DNA from: Cohaesibacter sp.
GTDB taxonomy: Bacteria; Pseudomonadota; Alphaproteobacteria; Rhizobiales; Cohaesibacteraceae
Length of the DNA: 64,000 nt
Reading direction: 5' to 3'
Assembly: GCA_025210795.1 (NCBI GenBank)
Contig: JAOAQZ010000010.1
Span: 1-64,000, forward strand
Position 1 is the first letter of the stretch, and each line of letters begins with the position of its first letter. The notes beneath the pieces were generated by a model. That model was given only the letters and a program-made list of their open reading frames with translations, ran no database searches and was not told the DNA's origin. The translations under genes and the position numbers were made by a program. Of this stretch, positions 56,001 to 64,000 are shown piece by piece.

Positions 56001-57533
56001 ATGGAGATGAGCATTCCCCCAGATCACAAAACTGTGTCGGATCTCCAAACAATTGGTGAGACAATGCAAGACAGTGAAACTTTGGCCCCAAGTGCGGCTA
56101 AGGGAGATCGGGACTCCATCATCAACCCATCCTCAGATGCTCATCCGGGGGAAGAGACGCCCGAGGAGCTAAGCTGGGGCGGGGAATTGCGTGCAACCTT
56201 GTTGCTCTCCTGGCCCTTGGTGCTGACGCAGGTAGCACAATTTTCCTATAACACAACTGACGTCATCATGATGGGCTGGTTAGGCAAGGACCATCTTGCC
56301 GCCGGTTCTCTGGCAACCGCCCTTTTCCATCCCATTCTTCTATTTGGGATAGGAGCGCTGACAGCAGTGGCGCCCATGGCAGCGCAGGCAATCGGTGCCA
56401 AGGATTATGCTTCCATGCGCCGGACCACCCGTCAGGGGCTGTGGCTTGCTGGCATTTTGGGGCTGTTGCTCATCGCCCTTTTATATCAAAGCGGCACCAT
56501 CTATGCCCTGATCGGACAGGATCCGGAAACCTATATCTTATCAGTAGGCTATCTTAAATATGCAGCTTGGGGCCTTTTACCAGCGCTGGCCATGGTGGCT
56601 TTGCGTGGCATGGTCAATGCCCATAGCGAAACGGCTATTATTCTCTGGATTACCATTTCAGGCATCTTCATCAATGCCTTTGGCAATTATGTCCTAATGT
56701 TTGGCAATTTCGGCTTCCCGCGTCTTGAGCTGGAAGGGGCAGGGATTGCCACTTCTATTGTCAATCTGATTGGTTTCTTGATGCTGCTTGTCTATGTGCT
56801 GGTGCATAAAACCTATCGCTCTTACGAGATCTTTGCCCGCTTTTGGAAGCCGGACTGGCCCCGTTTTCGGGAAATGCTGCGGGTGGGCTTGCCTATCGGC
56901 CTGATGATCTGTTCCGAAGTCGGTATGTTCTCCGCTGCCACGTCCATGATGGGCTGGCTGGGGCGTGATGCACTGGCTGCCCACGCCATTGCTCTTCAAT
57001 GTGCCGGGGTTGCTTTCATGGTGCCATTGGGCCTGTCCCAAGCGGCTACCATTCGTGCAGGCCTTGCCAGAGGGCGTGAGAGTGTCGTTGGCATGATGCG
57101 ATCGGGCTGGATCGCGATCGGGCTTGGCACCGGCTTTATGGTCTTTACCGGCGCTCTGTTCCTTTTGATCCCCAATGTCTTGATCGGCTTCTTTCTGGAC
57201 CCGTCCGATCCGCAAAACATGATTCCTTTCTCGCTGGCGGTCTCCTATTTGGCGGTTGCAGCGCTTTTCCAGCTGGTGGATGGGGCACAAGCCATGTCTG
57301 CAGGGGTCTTGCGCGGCTTGGGCGATACCACCGTGCCAATGGTGGTGGCTGTCTTTGGATATTGGCTCTGTGGCCTGACCACCGGTTATGTGCTCGGCTT
57401 TGTGCTGGACTGGCAAGGGATCGGCATATGGATCGGTCTGGCAACGGGGCTGGCGGTGGTTGCCGTCATCCTTACAATCCGTTTCGCCATGCGCGAAAAG
57501 CTGGGCCTGACCCATGGCAAGATGACAGCCTGA
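56001..57533 (+). CDS. NorM-like MATE efflux transporter
   Basis: A 510-residue protein with about 12 membrane segments. After a hydrophilic stretch of about 60 residues, WPLVLTQVAQFSYNTTDVIMMGWLGKDHLAAGSLA begins the first MATE half; QALGAK-like AAQAIGAKDY, ALRGMVNAHSE and VLRGLGDTTVPM are further landmarks. NorM-type pumps export cationic drugs using Na+ or H+. It differs from the other MATE protein here. Several starts are possible (56001, 56007, 56064); none has a strong ribosome binding site. It is divergent from ribF. Confidence 0.93.
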   Translation: MEMSIPPDHKTVSDLQTIGETMQDSETLAPSAAKGDRDSIINPSSDAHPGEETPEELSWGGELRATLLLSWPLVLTQVAQFSYNTTDVIMMGWLGKDHLAAGSLATALFHPILLFGIGALTAVAPMAAQAIGAKDYASMRRTTRQGLWLAGILGLLLIALLYQSGTIYALIGQDPETYILSVGYLKYAAWGLLPALAMVALRGMVNAHSETAIILWITISGIFINAFGNYVLMFGNFGFPRLELEGAGIATSIVNLIGFLMLLVYVLVHKTYRSYEIFARFWKPDWPRFREMLRVGLPIGLMICSEVGMFSAATSMMGWLGRDALAAHAIALQCAGVAFMVPLGLSQAATIRAGLARGRESVVGMMRSGWIAIGLGTGFMVFTGALFLLIPNVLIGFFLDPSDPQNMIPFSLAVSYLAVAALFQLVDGAQAMSAGVLRGLGDTTVPMVVAVFGYWLCGLTTGYVLGFVLDWQGIGIWIGLATGLAVVAVILTIRFAMREKLGLTHGKMTA

Positions 57534-57579
57534 TCTCGGTGCCTGAAGGGCCACCTTTAGAACAGCTGTAGAAAGAGCA

Positions 57580-57615
57580 AATAAAAATCCCGACTTGTCG
57601 CAACAAGCCGGGATT
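57580..57615. terminator. Bidirectional terminator between MATE and MaoC genes
   Basis: AATCCCGACTTGT (57586-57598) pairs with ACAAGCCGGGATT (57603-57615) with one mismatch. On the minus strand TTTTTATTTG follows, so it ends the MaoC gene; it also follows the MATE gene. Confidence 0.82.
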
Positions 57616-57664
57616 AGCAATAATTATCTAGGCTCTGTCTGTTATCCGACAGAAAGCGCCAAAA

Positions 57665-58117
57665 CTAGGCAGCAGGCTTCTTGGCTGCCTTTACCTGTGC
57701 TTCTCCTTGCAACACTACGGTTTCGCCAACGCGAGCGTCACAGGCAAGGCGAACACGGCGGCCGCGATCAATCTTTTCTTCCACGGTGACAGAGACGGTC
57801 AATTCATCACCAGGTTTAACGGGCGCCATAAAACTGAGCGTCTGAGAGATGTAAATCGCTCCGGGGCCGGGAAGGCGCATACCCAAAATAGCCGAGAAGA
57901 GACTGGCAGTATAAAGCCCGTGGGCGATGCAGGAGCCAAACTGGCTGCTTGCGCCATAGTCCTTGTCCACATGGATGGGATTGTGATCACCAGATACAGC
58001 GGCAAAGGCAGCAATATCGGCGTCCGTTACCACATGGCTAAAGCTCTCGCTCTGTCCCACACTCATATCATCGTAATAGATGGTCTGGGCTTCAACGCCG
58101 CTCAAGGGTGCATTCAT
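57665..58117 (-). CDS. MaoC-like (R)-specific enoyl-CoA hydratase
   Basis: A 150-residue hot-dog fold protein. The hydratase-2 motif is seen as VSGDHNPIHVDKDYG with the catalytic Asp and His, followed by GSCIAHGLYTASLFS. It hydrates trans-2-enoyl-CoA to (R)-3-hydroxyacyl-CoA in fatty acid or polyhydroxyalkanoate metabolism; PhaJ-like activity is plausible. The ATG at 58117 follows GAAGAGA. It stands alone. Confidence 0.92.
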   Translation of the reverse strand: MNAPLSGVEAQTIYYDDMSVGQSESFSHVVTDADIAAFAAVSGDHNPIHVDKDYGASSQFGSCIAHGLYTASLFSAILGMRLPGPGAIYISQTLSFMAPVKPGDELTVSVTVEEKIDRGRRVRLACDARVGETVVLQGEAQVKAAKKPAA

Positions 58118-58739
58118 GATCAATCTCTTCCCGTTGTAACTGGCTTGCAAATATACAAGCAAAGGAGATGTTATCGCTTTACTGCATTGCAGCATAGATC
58201 AAGCTTATGCGGGCTTTCCTCCCGGGGCAAGCATTCTTACGCGGGCGAGACAGTCTTACGCATAAGACATTGGATGAAAGGGGAGCGGTAAGAAAAGGGC
58301 CTGGCGCATGGATAGGTTCAAGGCCATATCCCTTGAAAATGAGTGATAAAGGCCTGGATGGTTAGTTTTTGCTATCTGGATGAAAACTCAGCCCTCTCAT
58401 GCGTATCTCTTGCCATGTGGGGAAAAATCACCGCCTCAAAGGTCAATTTCGATCCAGGAAAATGGTTAACGAGTGTCAAGGTTATTAAAGACTAAATAAA
58501 ATCCTACAAAGCTCTTAAAATTCCCGCAAAATCAAGGAATTTAGCCCAAAAACGGTACAATTTTCGCAGAATTGAGAATGCGGGAATTTTAGGAATTAAC
58601 CGGTTTTTTAATTCCTTGGGCTAGTCTCAACTCTGGGTGCAAGGAGGCTTAACAGGCTGACAACCCATAAAGACCAGTAAAGGTTACTAAGTAAATACCC
58701 GTATAAAGCGGGAACCTAGTATGAGTTTGGAGTGAACTT
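58118..58739. other. Long AT-rich region upstream of cheY
   Basis: About 620 bases between divergent genes. From about 58440 it is AT-rich. A perfect hairpin or operator, AGGAATTAA-N8-TTAATTCCT, occupies 58591-58616; its core TTAA-N8-TTAA is one base wider than the CtrA consensus. No coding frame was supported. A GGAG seven bases before the cheY ATG is clear. Confidence 0.55.
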
Positions 58740-59123
58740 ATGGCCCTTGATCTTTCTATGCCGGTACTTGTTGTCGATGACTACAAAACCATGATCCGGA
58801 TTATCAAAAACCTGCTCAAGCAGTTAGGTTTTGAAGATGTAGATGATGCCGCAGATGGCACCGAAGCTTTGGCGAAAATGCAGGACCGCCGTTATGGTCT
58901 GGTCATTTCTGACTGGAACATGGAACCAATGACTGGCTACGAGCTGCTCAAACAGGTTCGCGGTAGTGATAGCCTGTCCAAGACACCATTCATTATGGTG
59001 ACAGCTGAATCCAAGACCGAAAACGTGATCGCTGCCAAGAAAGCTGGCGTCAACAATTATATTGTGAAGCCATTTAATGCAGCGACTCTGAAAACAAAAA
59101 TCGACGCCGTATTCGATAACTAA
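58740..59123 (+). CDS. cheY: Chemotaxis response regulator CheY
   Basis: A 127-residue single receiver domain. Acidic pocket D13/D14, phosphoacceptor Asp58 in VISDWNMEPMTGYELL, Thr88 in IMVTAES and Lys110 in YIVKPFNAATL are all present, and SDWNM(E)P is typical of true CheY. Phosphorylated CheY would bind the flagellar motor switch. The cheZ gene follows in the same direction. Confidence 0.96.
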   Translation: MALDLSMPVLVVDDYKTMIRIIKNLLKQLGFEDVDDAADGTEALAKMQDRRYGLVISDWNMEPMTGYELLKQVRGSDSLSKTPFIMVTAESKTENVIAAKKAGVNNYIVKPFNAATLKTKIDAVFDN

Positions 59124-59341
59124 TTTCAGAGGTCATAGCGCAAGTCGCTATGCAGTGGGCCACAGCTCCGGACATGAAAATGTCCGGTTAGCTGGCTTGC
59201 GGTCCGTAAAATAAATGCTTGATCATGACAAAAATAAATCCGGGAGGGTCGGAAACGGTCAGTCACGGGTAAGCTGTAAGCATTTTGATAAAGAGAGAAA
59301 GAGCAGAAAAACTGCTCAAACTAAGACGAGTGGGTAGAGGT

Positions 59342-60058
59342 ATGGCACAAGCGGTAGGGAAAGAGAGTATCGTTCAAGTTGTTTCCTATCTTGAACAGAA
59401 CAAGACGGATCAGGAAGTCTCTTTGACCGATGTGATGTCTCTTGCTGAAGTAATGGCAGATAGCCTTGATGCCCATGTCGAAGCCATGGACAAATCCATC
59501 TATTCGGAATTTTCGGCCATCGCCAATGAAATTTCGAAGATGAAGCAAGAAATTGCAGCCCTTTGTCCAACTGACATGCGTAGCAATTCTATTCCCGACG
59601 CGGGACGCGAGCTAGACGCAGTTGTTGAAGCAACAGAAACTGCCACCAACACAATTATGGGAGCGGCAGAAGAAATCATGGGGGCGGATCCTGCAGATGC
59701 AGAGGATTACTCAGCCCTTGTGAATGACAAGATAATCGAAATTTTTGAAGCCTGTTCTTTCCAGGATATTACAGGTCAGCGCATCTCTAAAGTGGTTCGT
59801 ACACTCAATCTGATTGATGAGCGGGTATCGGGCTTTATTGAGCGCCTTAAGGTTCAGGATATGGATCTGCCTGTTGCTGAGGAAAGTGACGAGGAACGCC
59901 GCCGCCGTGAACTGATTTTGCACGGTCCCCAACATTCCGGGGAAGGCGTCAATCAGGCAGATGTTGATAATATGCTCAATGAAATCTCTTTTGATACAAT
60001 CGCCAATGAGAATGATAATGGATCCTCTCAGGCGGAGATAGATGATCTCTTCTCATAA
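59342..60058 (+). CDS. cheZ: CheY phosphatase CheZ
   Basis: A protein of about 238 residues, largely helical. The catalytic segment ACSFQDITGQRISKV contains the Asp142 and Gln146 that correspond to the active pair of E. coli CheZ. The C-terminus, after a Glu/Arg-rich linker, ends QADVDNMLNEISFD and QAEIDDLFS, two copies of a peptide like the CheY-binding tail. It removes phosphate from CheY. The frame extends to a TTG at 59285; the ATG at 59342 is preferred but not proven. It follows cheY by about 220 bases. Confidence 0.9.
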   Translation: MAQAVGKESIVQVVSYLEQNKTDQEVSLTDVMSLAEVMADSLDAHVEAMDKSIYSEFSAIANEISKMKQEIAALCPTDMRSNSIPDAGRELDAVVEATETATNTIMGAAEEIMGADPADAEDYSALVNDKIIEIFEACSFQDITGQRISKVVRTLNLIDERVSGFIERLKVQDMDLPVAEESDEERRRRELILHGPQHSGEGVNQADVDNMLNEISFDTIANENDNGSSQAEIDDLFS

Positions 60059-60257
60059 TGCTTGAGCATCAAGCCGGTAGTTTGCTCCGGATTTAAGGAA
60101 AACCGTCCTTAAAGGAGTCGCCCCAGCCTTGAGCATCATCTCAAGGTTTTTGGAATGGGCAAGGGCTGGTGCCAAACAAAAAAGCAGAACTATTGTATTC
60201 GGGGTTGCATAGTGGAGCTGTACCTGCTGTGAAGCAGATGGTTTGGGGGAAGTTCTA

Positions 60258-61079
60258 TTGGCCTTTGGATTTTCAATTACGGAAAATTTAGGCGAACATT
60301 TGGCGGATGGATTGTTTCTTGAAGCATTCCACGCATGGTCGTCTTGGGTGAAGGAAGACCGGTGCCTGCCGGAAATCGGTGGGCCTGAGCTGGAAGCCAT
60401 CCAGCATTCGCGCAATCAGCAAGCCCGTTTCTCAAAAGATGACAGGGGAGAGTGGTTCTGTAGCGACTTTGCACCCGGATTGGTAGATTTTACAGGTTTC
60501 TCTCTTGCAGGCCAAACATTGGAAAGCGGCGGCAAGGAATTTGCGAAAATTCATATTGATAATTGCGAACTGTCTTTTAAGAAAACACAGCCTGTTTTTT
60601 GTCGCTTTCGGGCAGTTAAAGCCACCAATGTTTCACTATGGGAAGCACTCTATCTGCCGGTTCATTCAACCGATATTGATAAAGACGAAATCATTGTAAT
60701 TTTCCAGCCAACTATCTATCGGCAGGATTATCTTGAAGGCTTGCTCAATGCTCTGCCCCATGGCCTGATGACTGTGCTACGCCATCCAGTAGATGGGCAA
60801 AAAGACCAGACTTTCCAAGTGATTGAATGCAATCGCCCCATGTCCAACATGATGAATAAACGCATGCGGGATATTGCGGGGATTGATCTGCCAAGTCTGT
60901 GGCCCGAAGCGGATCAGGAAGCGCTGGAAAAGGTTTTGCTATCCGTTCTGGATGATGGCATGGCCCGCAATTTCAACAGTCACTATACGCAAGAAGGCGA
61001 CCTGCGCTCTTGCATTGCGCGTATCTCGCGCACCGATTACGGCCTGATTATCTATATCTGGGATGTGGGCCCCGCCTAG
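60258..61079 (+). CDS. PAS-like sensory protein of unknown function
   Basis: A protein of about 273 residues. The first half (about 20-150) is like a PAS_5 domain: AFHAWSSWVKEDRCLPEIGG, RFSKDDRGEWFCSDFAPGLVDFTGFSLAGQTL, and a region of strands ending LYLPVHSTD. A second domain may be another PAS (HGLMTVLRHPVDGQ to YGLIIYIWDVG). It has no kinase or output domain and no membrane segment. The start is probably TTG at 60258 because a strong GGGGGAAG lies five bases before it. It follows cheZ, so a role in chemotaxis or motility is suggested by position only. Confidence 0.75.
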   Translation: MAFGFSITENLGEHLADGLFLEAFHAWSSWVKEDRCLPEIGGPELEAIQHSRNQQARFSKDDRGEWFCSDFAPGLVDFTGFSLAGQTLESGGKEFAKIHIDNCELSFKKTQPVFCRFRAVKATNVSLWEALYLPVHSTDIDKDEIIVIFQPTIYRQDYLEGLLNALPHGLMTVLRHPVDGQKDQTFQVIECNRPMSNMMNKRMRDIAGIDLPSLWPEADQEALEKVLLSVLDDGMARNFNSHYTQEGDLRSCIARISRTDYGLIIYIWDVGPA

Positions 61080-61123
61080 CCCCAAGCAGAAATTTGGCTG
61101 AGCATCCACTCCAAGTCTCATGC

Positions 61124-61162
61124 CAAAAAAAAGCCCGGTCTGGTTTACCAGCCGGGCTTTTT
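61124..61162. terminator. Bidirectional rho-independent terminator
   Basis: A-rich sequence then AAGCCCGGTCTGG (61131-61143), TTTA-type loop, and CCAGCCGGGCTT (61148-61159) with one bulged T, followed by TTTTGATTT. It separates the convergent PAS-like gene and the ETF-QO gene. Confidence 0.88.
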
Positions 61163-61219
61163 GATTTCTACTCTGCGAGACCTGTCAAACGAAGGTCTGT
61201 CGCAGGAAAAACATGTGAC

Positions 61220-62905
61220 TTACATGTTCGGGTAATTCGGTCCGCCCATGCCTTCCGGTGTTGTCCATGTGATATTGCCGTTGGGGTCCTTAATGTCACA
61301 TGTCTTACAATGCACGCAGTTCTGGGCATTGATGACATATTTCACTTCGCCCGGATTGGCATCATCTTCCATCCACTCATAAACGCCAGCAGGGCAGAAG
61401 CGGTTGGAAAGACCAGCATAGACATCATGCTCAGATGATTTCTGCAAGGCTTCATCCGCAAGTTTAAGATGGATCGGCTGATCTTCTTCATGGTTGGTGG
61501 CAGACAGGAAGACAGACGACAGACGATCAAAGGAGACCTCATTGTCTGGCTTTGGATAGTCAATCGGCTTGCACTGGGAGGCAGGCAAAGTGCTTTCCGC
61601 GTCTGACTTGCCATGCTTCATAGTGCCAAACAGAGAGCCACCGAAAATGGTGTTGCACCACATGTCAAAGCCGCCAACAGCAACCCCGAGAGCGGTGCCA
61701 AGCTTGGACCACAATGGCTTGGCGTTGCGAACCTTGAACAGGTCTTTGCCGATGGCACTGCCGCGCCATGCTTCTTCATAAGCGATCAGATCGTCACCGC
61801 TGCGTCCTTCAGCCAAGGCATCGATGACGGTTTCAGCAGCCAACATGCCGGAATTCATGGCGTTATGGGTGCCTTTAATCCGCGGCACATTGACGAAACC
61901 GGCAGAACAGCCAATCAGTGCACCACCGGGGAAGGAGACCTTCGGCACGGACTGATAACCGCCCTCGGTGATCGCGCGCGCGCCATAGGAAATGCGCTTG
62001 CCACCTACAAAGGTGTCACGAACCGATGGATGCTGTTTGAAGCGCTGGAATTCTTCGAACGGAGACAGATAAGGGTTCTTGTAATTAAGATGCAGCACAA
62101 AGCCCACTGCGACCTGATTGTCTTCCAGATGATAGAGGAAGGAACCGCCGCCGGTCTTGCCATCAAGCGGCCAGCCAAAGGAGTGGGTAACAAGGCCCTG
62201 CTGATGCTTTTCAGGGTCAATCTGCCAGAGCTCTTTAATCCCGATACCGAACTTGGCAACGTCGCTGTCTTTGTCCAGCTCGTAATTGGCAATCACCTGC
62301 TTGGCAAGAGAGCCGCGCACGCCTTCGGAAATCAGGGTATATTTGCCCAGCAATTCCATGCCGCGCATGAAGGTGTCTTTTGGCTGACCATCACGGCCAA
62401 CGCCCATATCGCCTGTGGCAACACCGCGCACCGCGCCATTGTCATCATACAGCACTTCGGCAGCAGCAAAGCCGGGATAAATCTCAACGCCCAGCCCTTC
62501 GGCTTTTTCCGCCAGCCAGCGGCACACATTACCCAAAGAGACAATGTAATTGCCATGATTGTTCATCAAAGGCGGCATGGCAAAGTTAGGCAGCGTCAGG
62601 CCGCCAGCAGGGCCGAGGAAGCGGAACACATCTTTCTTGACCTCGGTCTTGAAAGGATGGGAGCTGTCGTCGCGCCAGTCTGGCAGCAGGCTGTCAAGCG
62701 CACAGGGATCAACCACGGCGCCAGAGAGAATATGCGCGCCAACTTCCGAGCCTTTTTCAAGGACAACAACGGAAATCTCTTCGCCTTTCTCGGCGGCCAC
62801 TTGTTTGATGCGGATAGCCGCAGACAGGCCAGCGGGGCCCGCGCCAACGATGACAACGTCAAATTCCATAGATTCGCGTTCGGGAAGCGCAGTTTCGTCA
62901 GTCAT
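61220..62905 (-). CDS. Electron transfer flavoprotein-ubiquinone oxidoreductase
   Basis: A 561-residue inner-membrane-associated flavoprotein. The FAD motif GAGPAGLSAAIRIK lies near the N-terminus, and the [4Fe-4S] cluster site is at the C-terminus in FCPAGVYEW and NAQNCVHCKTCDIKDP, as in the family. It passes electrons from ETF (fatty acid and amino acid oxidation) to ubiquinone. The ATG at 62905 with GAGAGGA upstream is used rather than the TTG at 62908. The ETF subunit genes are not in the window. Confidence 0.97.
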   Translation of the reverse strand: MTDETALPERESMEFDVVIVGAGPAGLSAAIRIKQVAAEKGEEISVVVLEKGSEVGAHILSGAVVDPCALDSLLPDWRDDSSHPFKTEVKKDVFRFLGPAGGLTLPNFAMPPLMNNHGNYIVSLGNVCRWLAEKAEGLGVEIYPGFAAAEVLYDDNGAVRGVATGDMGVGRDGQPKDTFMRGMELLGKYTLISEGVRGSLAKQVIANYELDKDSDVAKFGIGIKELWQIDPEKHQQGLVTHSFGWPLDGKTGGGSFLYHLEDNQVAVGFVLHLNYKNPYLSPFEEFQRFKQHPSVRDTFVGGKRISYGARAITEGGYQSVPKVSFPGGALIGCSAGFVNVPRIKGTHNAMNSGMLAAETVIDALAEGRSGDDLIAYEEAWRGSAIGKDLFKVRNAKPLWSKLGTALGVAVGGFDMWCNTIFGGSLFGTMKHGKSDAESTLPASQCKPIDYPKPDNEVSFDRLSSVFLSATNHEEDQPIHLKLADEALQKSSEHDVYAGLSNRFCPAGVYEWMEDDANPGEVKYVINAQNCVHCKTCDIKDPNGNITWTTPEGMGGPNYPNM

Positions 62906-63043
62906 CAAAGGGTCCTCTCCTCAGGGGTCGAAATGGTCCGGAGTCTTTTCAACCACATAATGCATTGCACAACAAGCCCCTATGATCACTTGAGCTTGCC
63001 TGCTATAGATAAAGCTTTAGCGGAAAGAGATGGCGGAATCCAA

Positions 63044-64000
63044 GTGCCAAATAATCAGAATATGGTGACCTCTGCTCATGACCTTGCTGCCCTCATCCAA
63101 TGGTATGAGGCCGCAGGGGCCGATTGCGCCTTGGCTGATGATCCTCAAGACCGCTTTGCCGAGACAAAAAATCAACTGGCCGCCCGCCAGACAGCAAGAG
63201 CCAACACCCCGCAAAGATCGGGGTCACCTTCTTCCAATCAGCACGCTCCCGGTTATGGAGCGGACCCGGTCATCCATCCGCAGCAGCCCGGCTCATTACC
63301 TCACGCTCCCCAGTCTCCGCCCTGGGATGATCAGGGGCAGAATGCGGGCGGGCAGCAAGGGGCTGGATCTGCTTTCCAGACGCCTATTTCTACGTTTACG
63401 TCAAAGTCAATGGAGGATCAATCCCATCCACCCACAAGATTGGGGGAAACAGATCAGACATTTGGCGTAAATCAGCCTCAAATGGGCCAATCACCCCATC
63501 CGGCACACCATCCGGCCATGGCACCGGGCGGAATGATGTCGCGTGCTGGCGGTCAGGTGGAAGAAGCTCGCCAGAGAGCGATAAGCGCCAAAACGCTGGA
63601 AGAACTTGAGGCCAATCTCGCCAGTTTTGATGGCTGTAGCTTGAAGTTTTCTGCCAAAAATCTGGTTTTCGGAGATGGCAATCCAGAAGCGGACCTGATG
63701 TTTATCGGTGAAGCGCCGGGGCGGGATGAGGATATGCAGGGCCTTCCCTTCGTGGGCCGCGCAGGGCAATTGCTGGACAAGATGATGGCCGCGATCGAGC
63801 GGGACCGCACAAATTCCTATATCACCAATATCCTGCCATGGCGCCCGCCGGGCAATCGCAAGCCCAGCCTTGACGAGAGCGAAATGATGCGTCCGTTCAT
63901 CCATCGCCATATCGAGCTGGTCAATCCCAAAGTGCTGATCTTTCTGGGCGGCACGGCAGCCCAGCAATTGCTTGGTACCAAAGAGGGGATCATGCGTCTG
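63044..64000 (+). CDS. Family 4 uracil-DNA glycosylase (N-terminal part, cut by right edge)
   Basis: At least 319 residues to the edge. The uracil-binding loop GEAPGRDEDMQGLPFVGRAGQLLD and TNILPWRPPGNRKP are diagnostic for UDG family 4, which removes uracil from DNA and carries a 4Fe-4S cluster; the Cys in DGCSLKF may be a ligand. Between the N-terminal helix (ALIQWYEAAGADCAL) and the catalytic domain lies a low-complexity linker of about 120 residues rich in Pro, Gln, His and Gly. The start may be GTG at 63044 (CGGA before it) or ATG at 63062. The gene continues past the window. Confidence 0.93.
   Translation, partial: MPNNQNMVTSAHDLAALIQWYEAAGADCALADDPQDRFAETKNQLAARQTARANTPQRSGSPSSNQHAPGYGADPVIHPQQPGSLPHAPQSPPWDDQGQNAGGQQGAGSAFQTPISTFTSKSMEDQSHPPTRLGETDQTFGVNQPQMGQSPHPAHHPAMAPGGMMSRAGGQVEEARQRAISAKTLEELEANLASFDGCSLKFSAKNLVFGDGNPEADLMFIGEAPGRDEDMQGLPFVGRAGQLLDKMMAAIERDRTNSYITNILPWRPPGNRKPSLDESEMMRPFIHRHIELVNPKVLIFLGGTAAQQLLGTKEGIMRL

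Overview
The window looks like part of a chromosome of an alphaproteobacterium in the Hyphomicrobiales (Rhizobiales). The evidence is gene content and order: a CIRCE-controlled groES-groEL, a CcrM-type methyltransferase facing mutY, the DUF721-DsbA-SMC series, the CysQ/DUF4170/DUF374/WaaA/LpxK/DUF2093 lipopolysaccharide set, a Porin_2 (Omp2-type) porin, ribF/ileS/lspA and ETF-ubiquinone oxidoreductase. Base composition is moderate rather than the very high GC of many relatives, so a Cohaesibacter-like marine genus is plausible, but the genus is a guess. I saw no rRNA, tRNA, CRISPR array, insertion sequence or prophage.

Layout. 1-1.4 kb: groEL (cut by the left edge) and groES behind a perfect CIRCE. 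1.4-10.7 kb: a chemoreceptor, a Gly-rich exported protein, a NadR-like ATPase, and an OmpR-type two-component system divergent from an exported four-EF-hand protein. 10.8-16.1 kb: a sigma-54 activator with a degenerate receiver, a copper chaperone, a patatin, a DinB protein, a PEP mutase/isocitrate lyase homologue and a DUF6101-like protein. 16.5-23 kb: TldE/PmbA, CysQ-like phosphatase and the lipid A/Kdo genes. 23-26.8 kb: MATE transporter and DEAD-box helicase. 27.2-29.4 kb: the most unusual gene, a papain-fold (C39-like) cysteine peptidase joined to four 50-residue and four exact 75-residue repeats with RTX-like motifs. 29.6-42.7 kb: thiol oxidoreductase, LigB-type dioxygenase, TldD, MutY, CcrM, DUF721, a Lys/Ala-rich histone-like protein, Tat-type DsbA, SMC and a GST. 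42.8-49.2 kb: DUF3179, NUDIX, SRAP peptidase, porin, a lipoprotein with a BamF-like motif, LspA. 49.3-57.5 kb: IleS, a cell-wall amidase, an IalB-family protein, RibF and a second MATE transporter. 57.7-64 kb: MaoC hydratase, CheY, CheZ, a PAS-like protein, ETF-QO and the start of a family-4 uracil-DNA glycosylase.

How they fit together. Several sets work as units: GroES/GroEL; the response regulator/kinase pair with the EF-hand protein as a possible target; TldD and TldE, which form one protease although 14 kb apart; WaaA/LpxK with the acyltransferase for lipid A-Kdo; LspA with a downstream lipoprotein substrate; MutY, UDG and SRAP for DNA damage; CcrM and SMC for chromosome maintenance; CheY/CheZ for motility output. 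Many convergent gene pairs are separated by clear bidirectional hairpin terminators.
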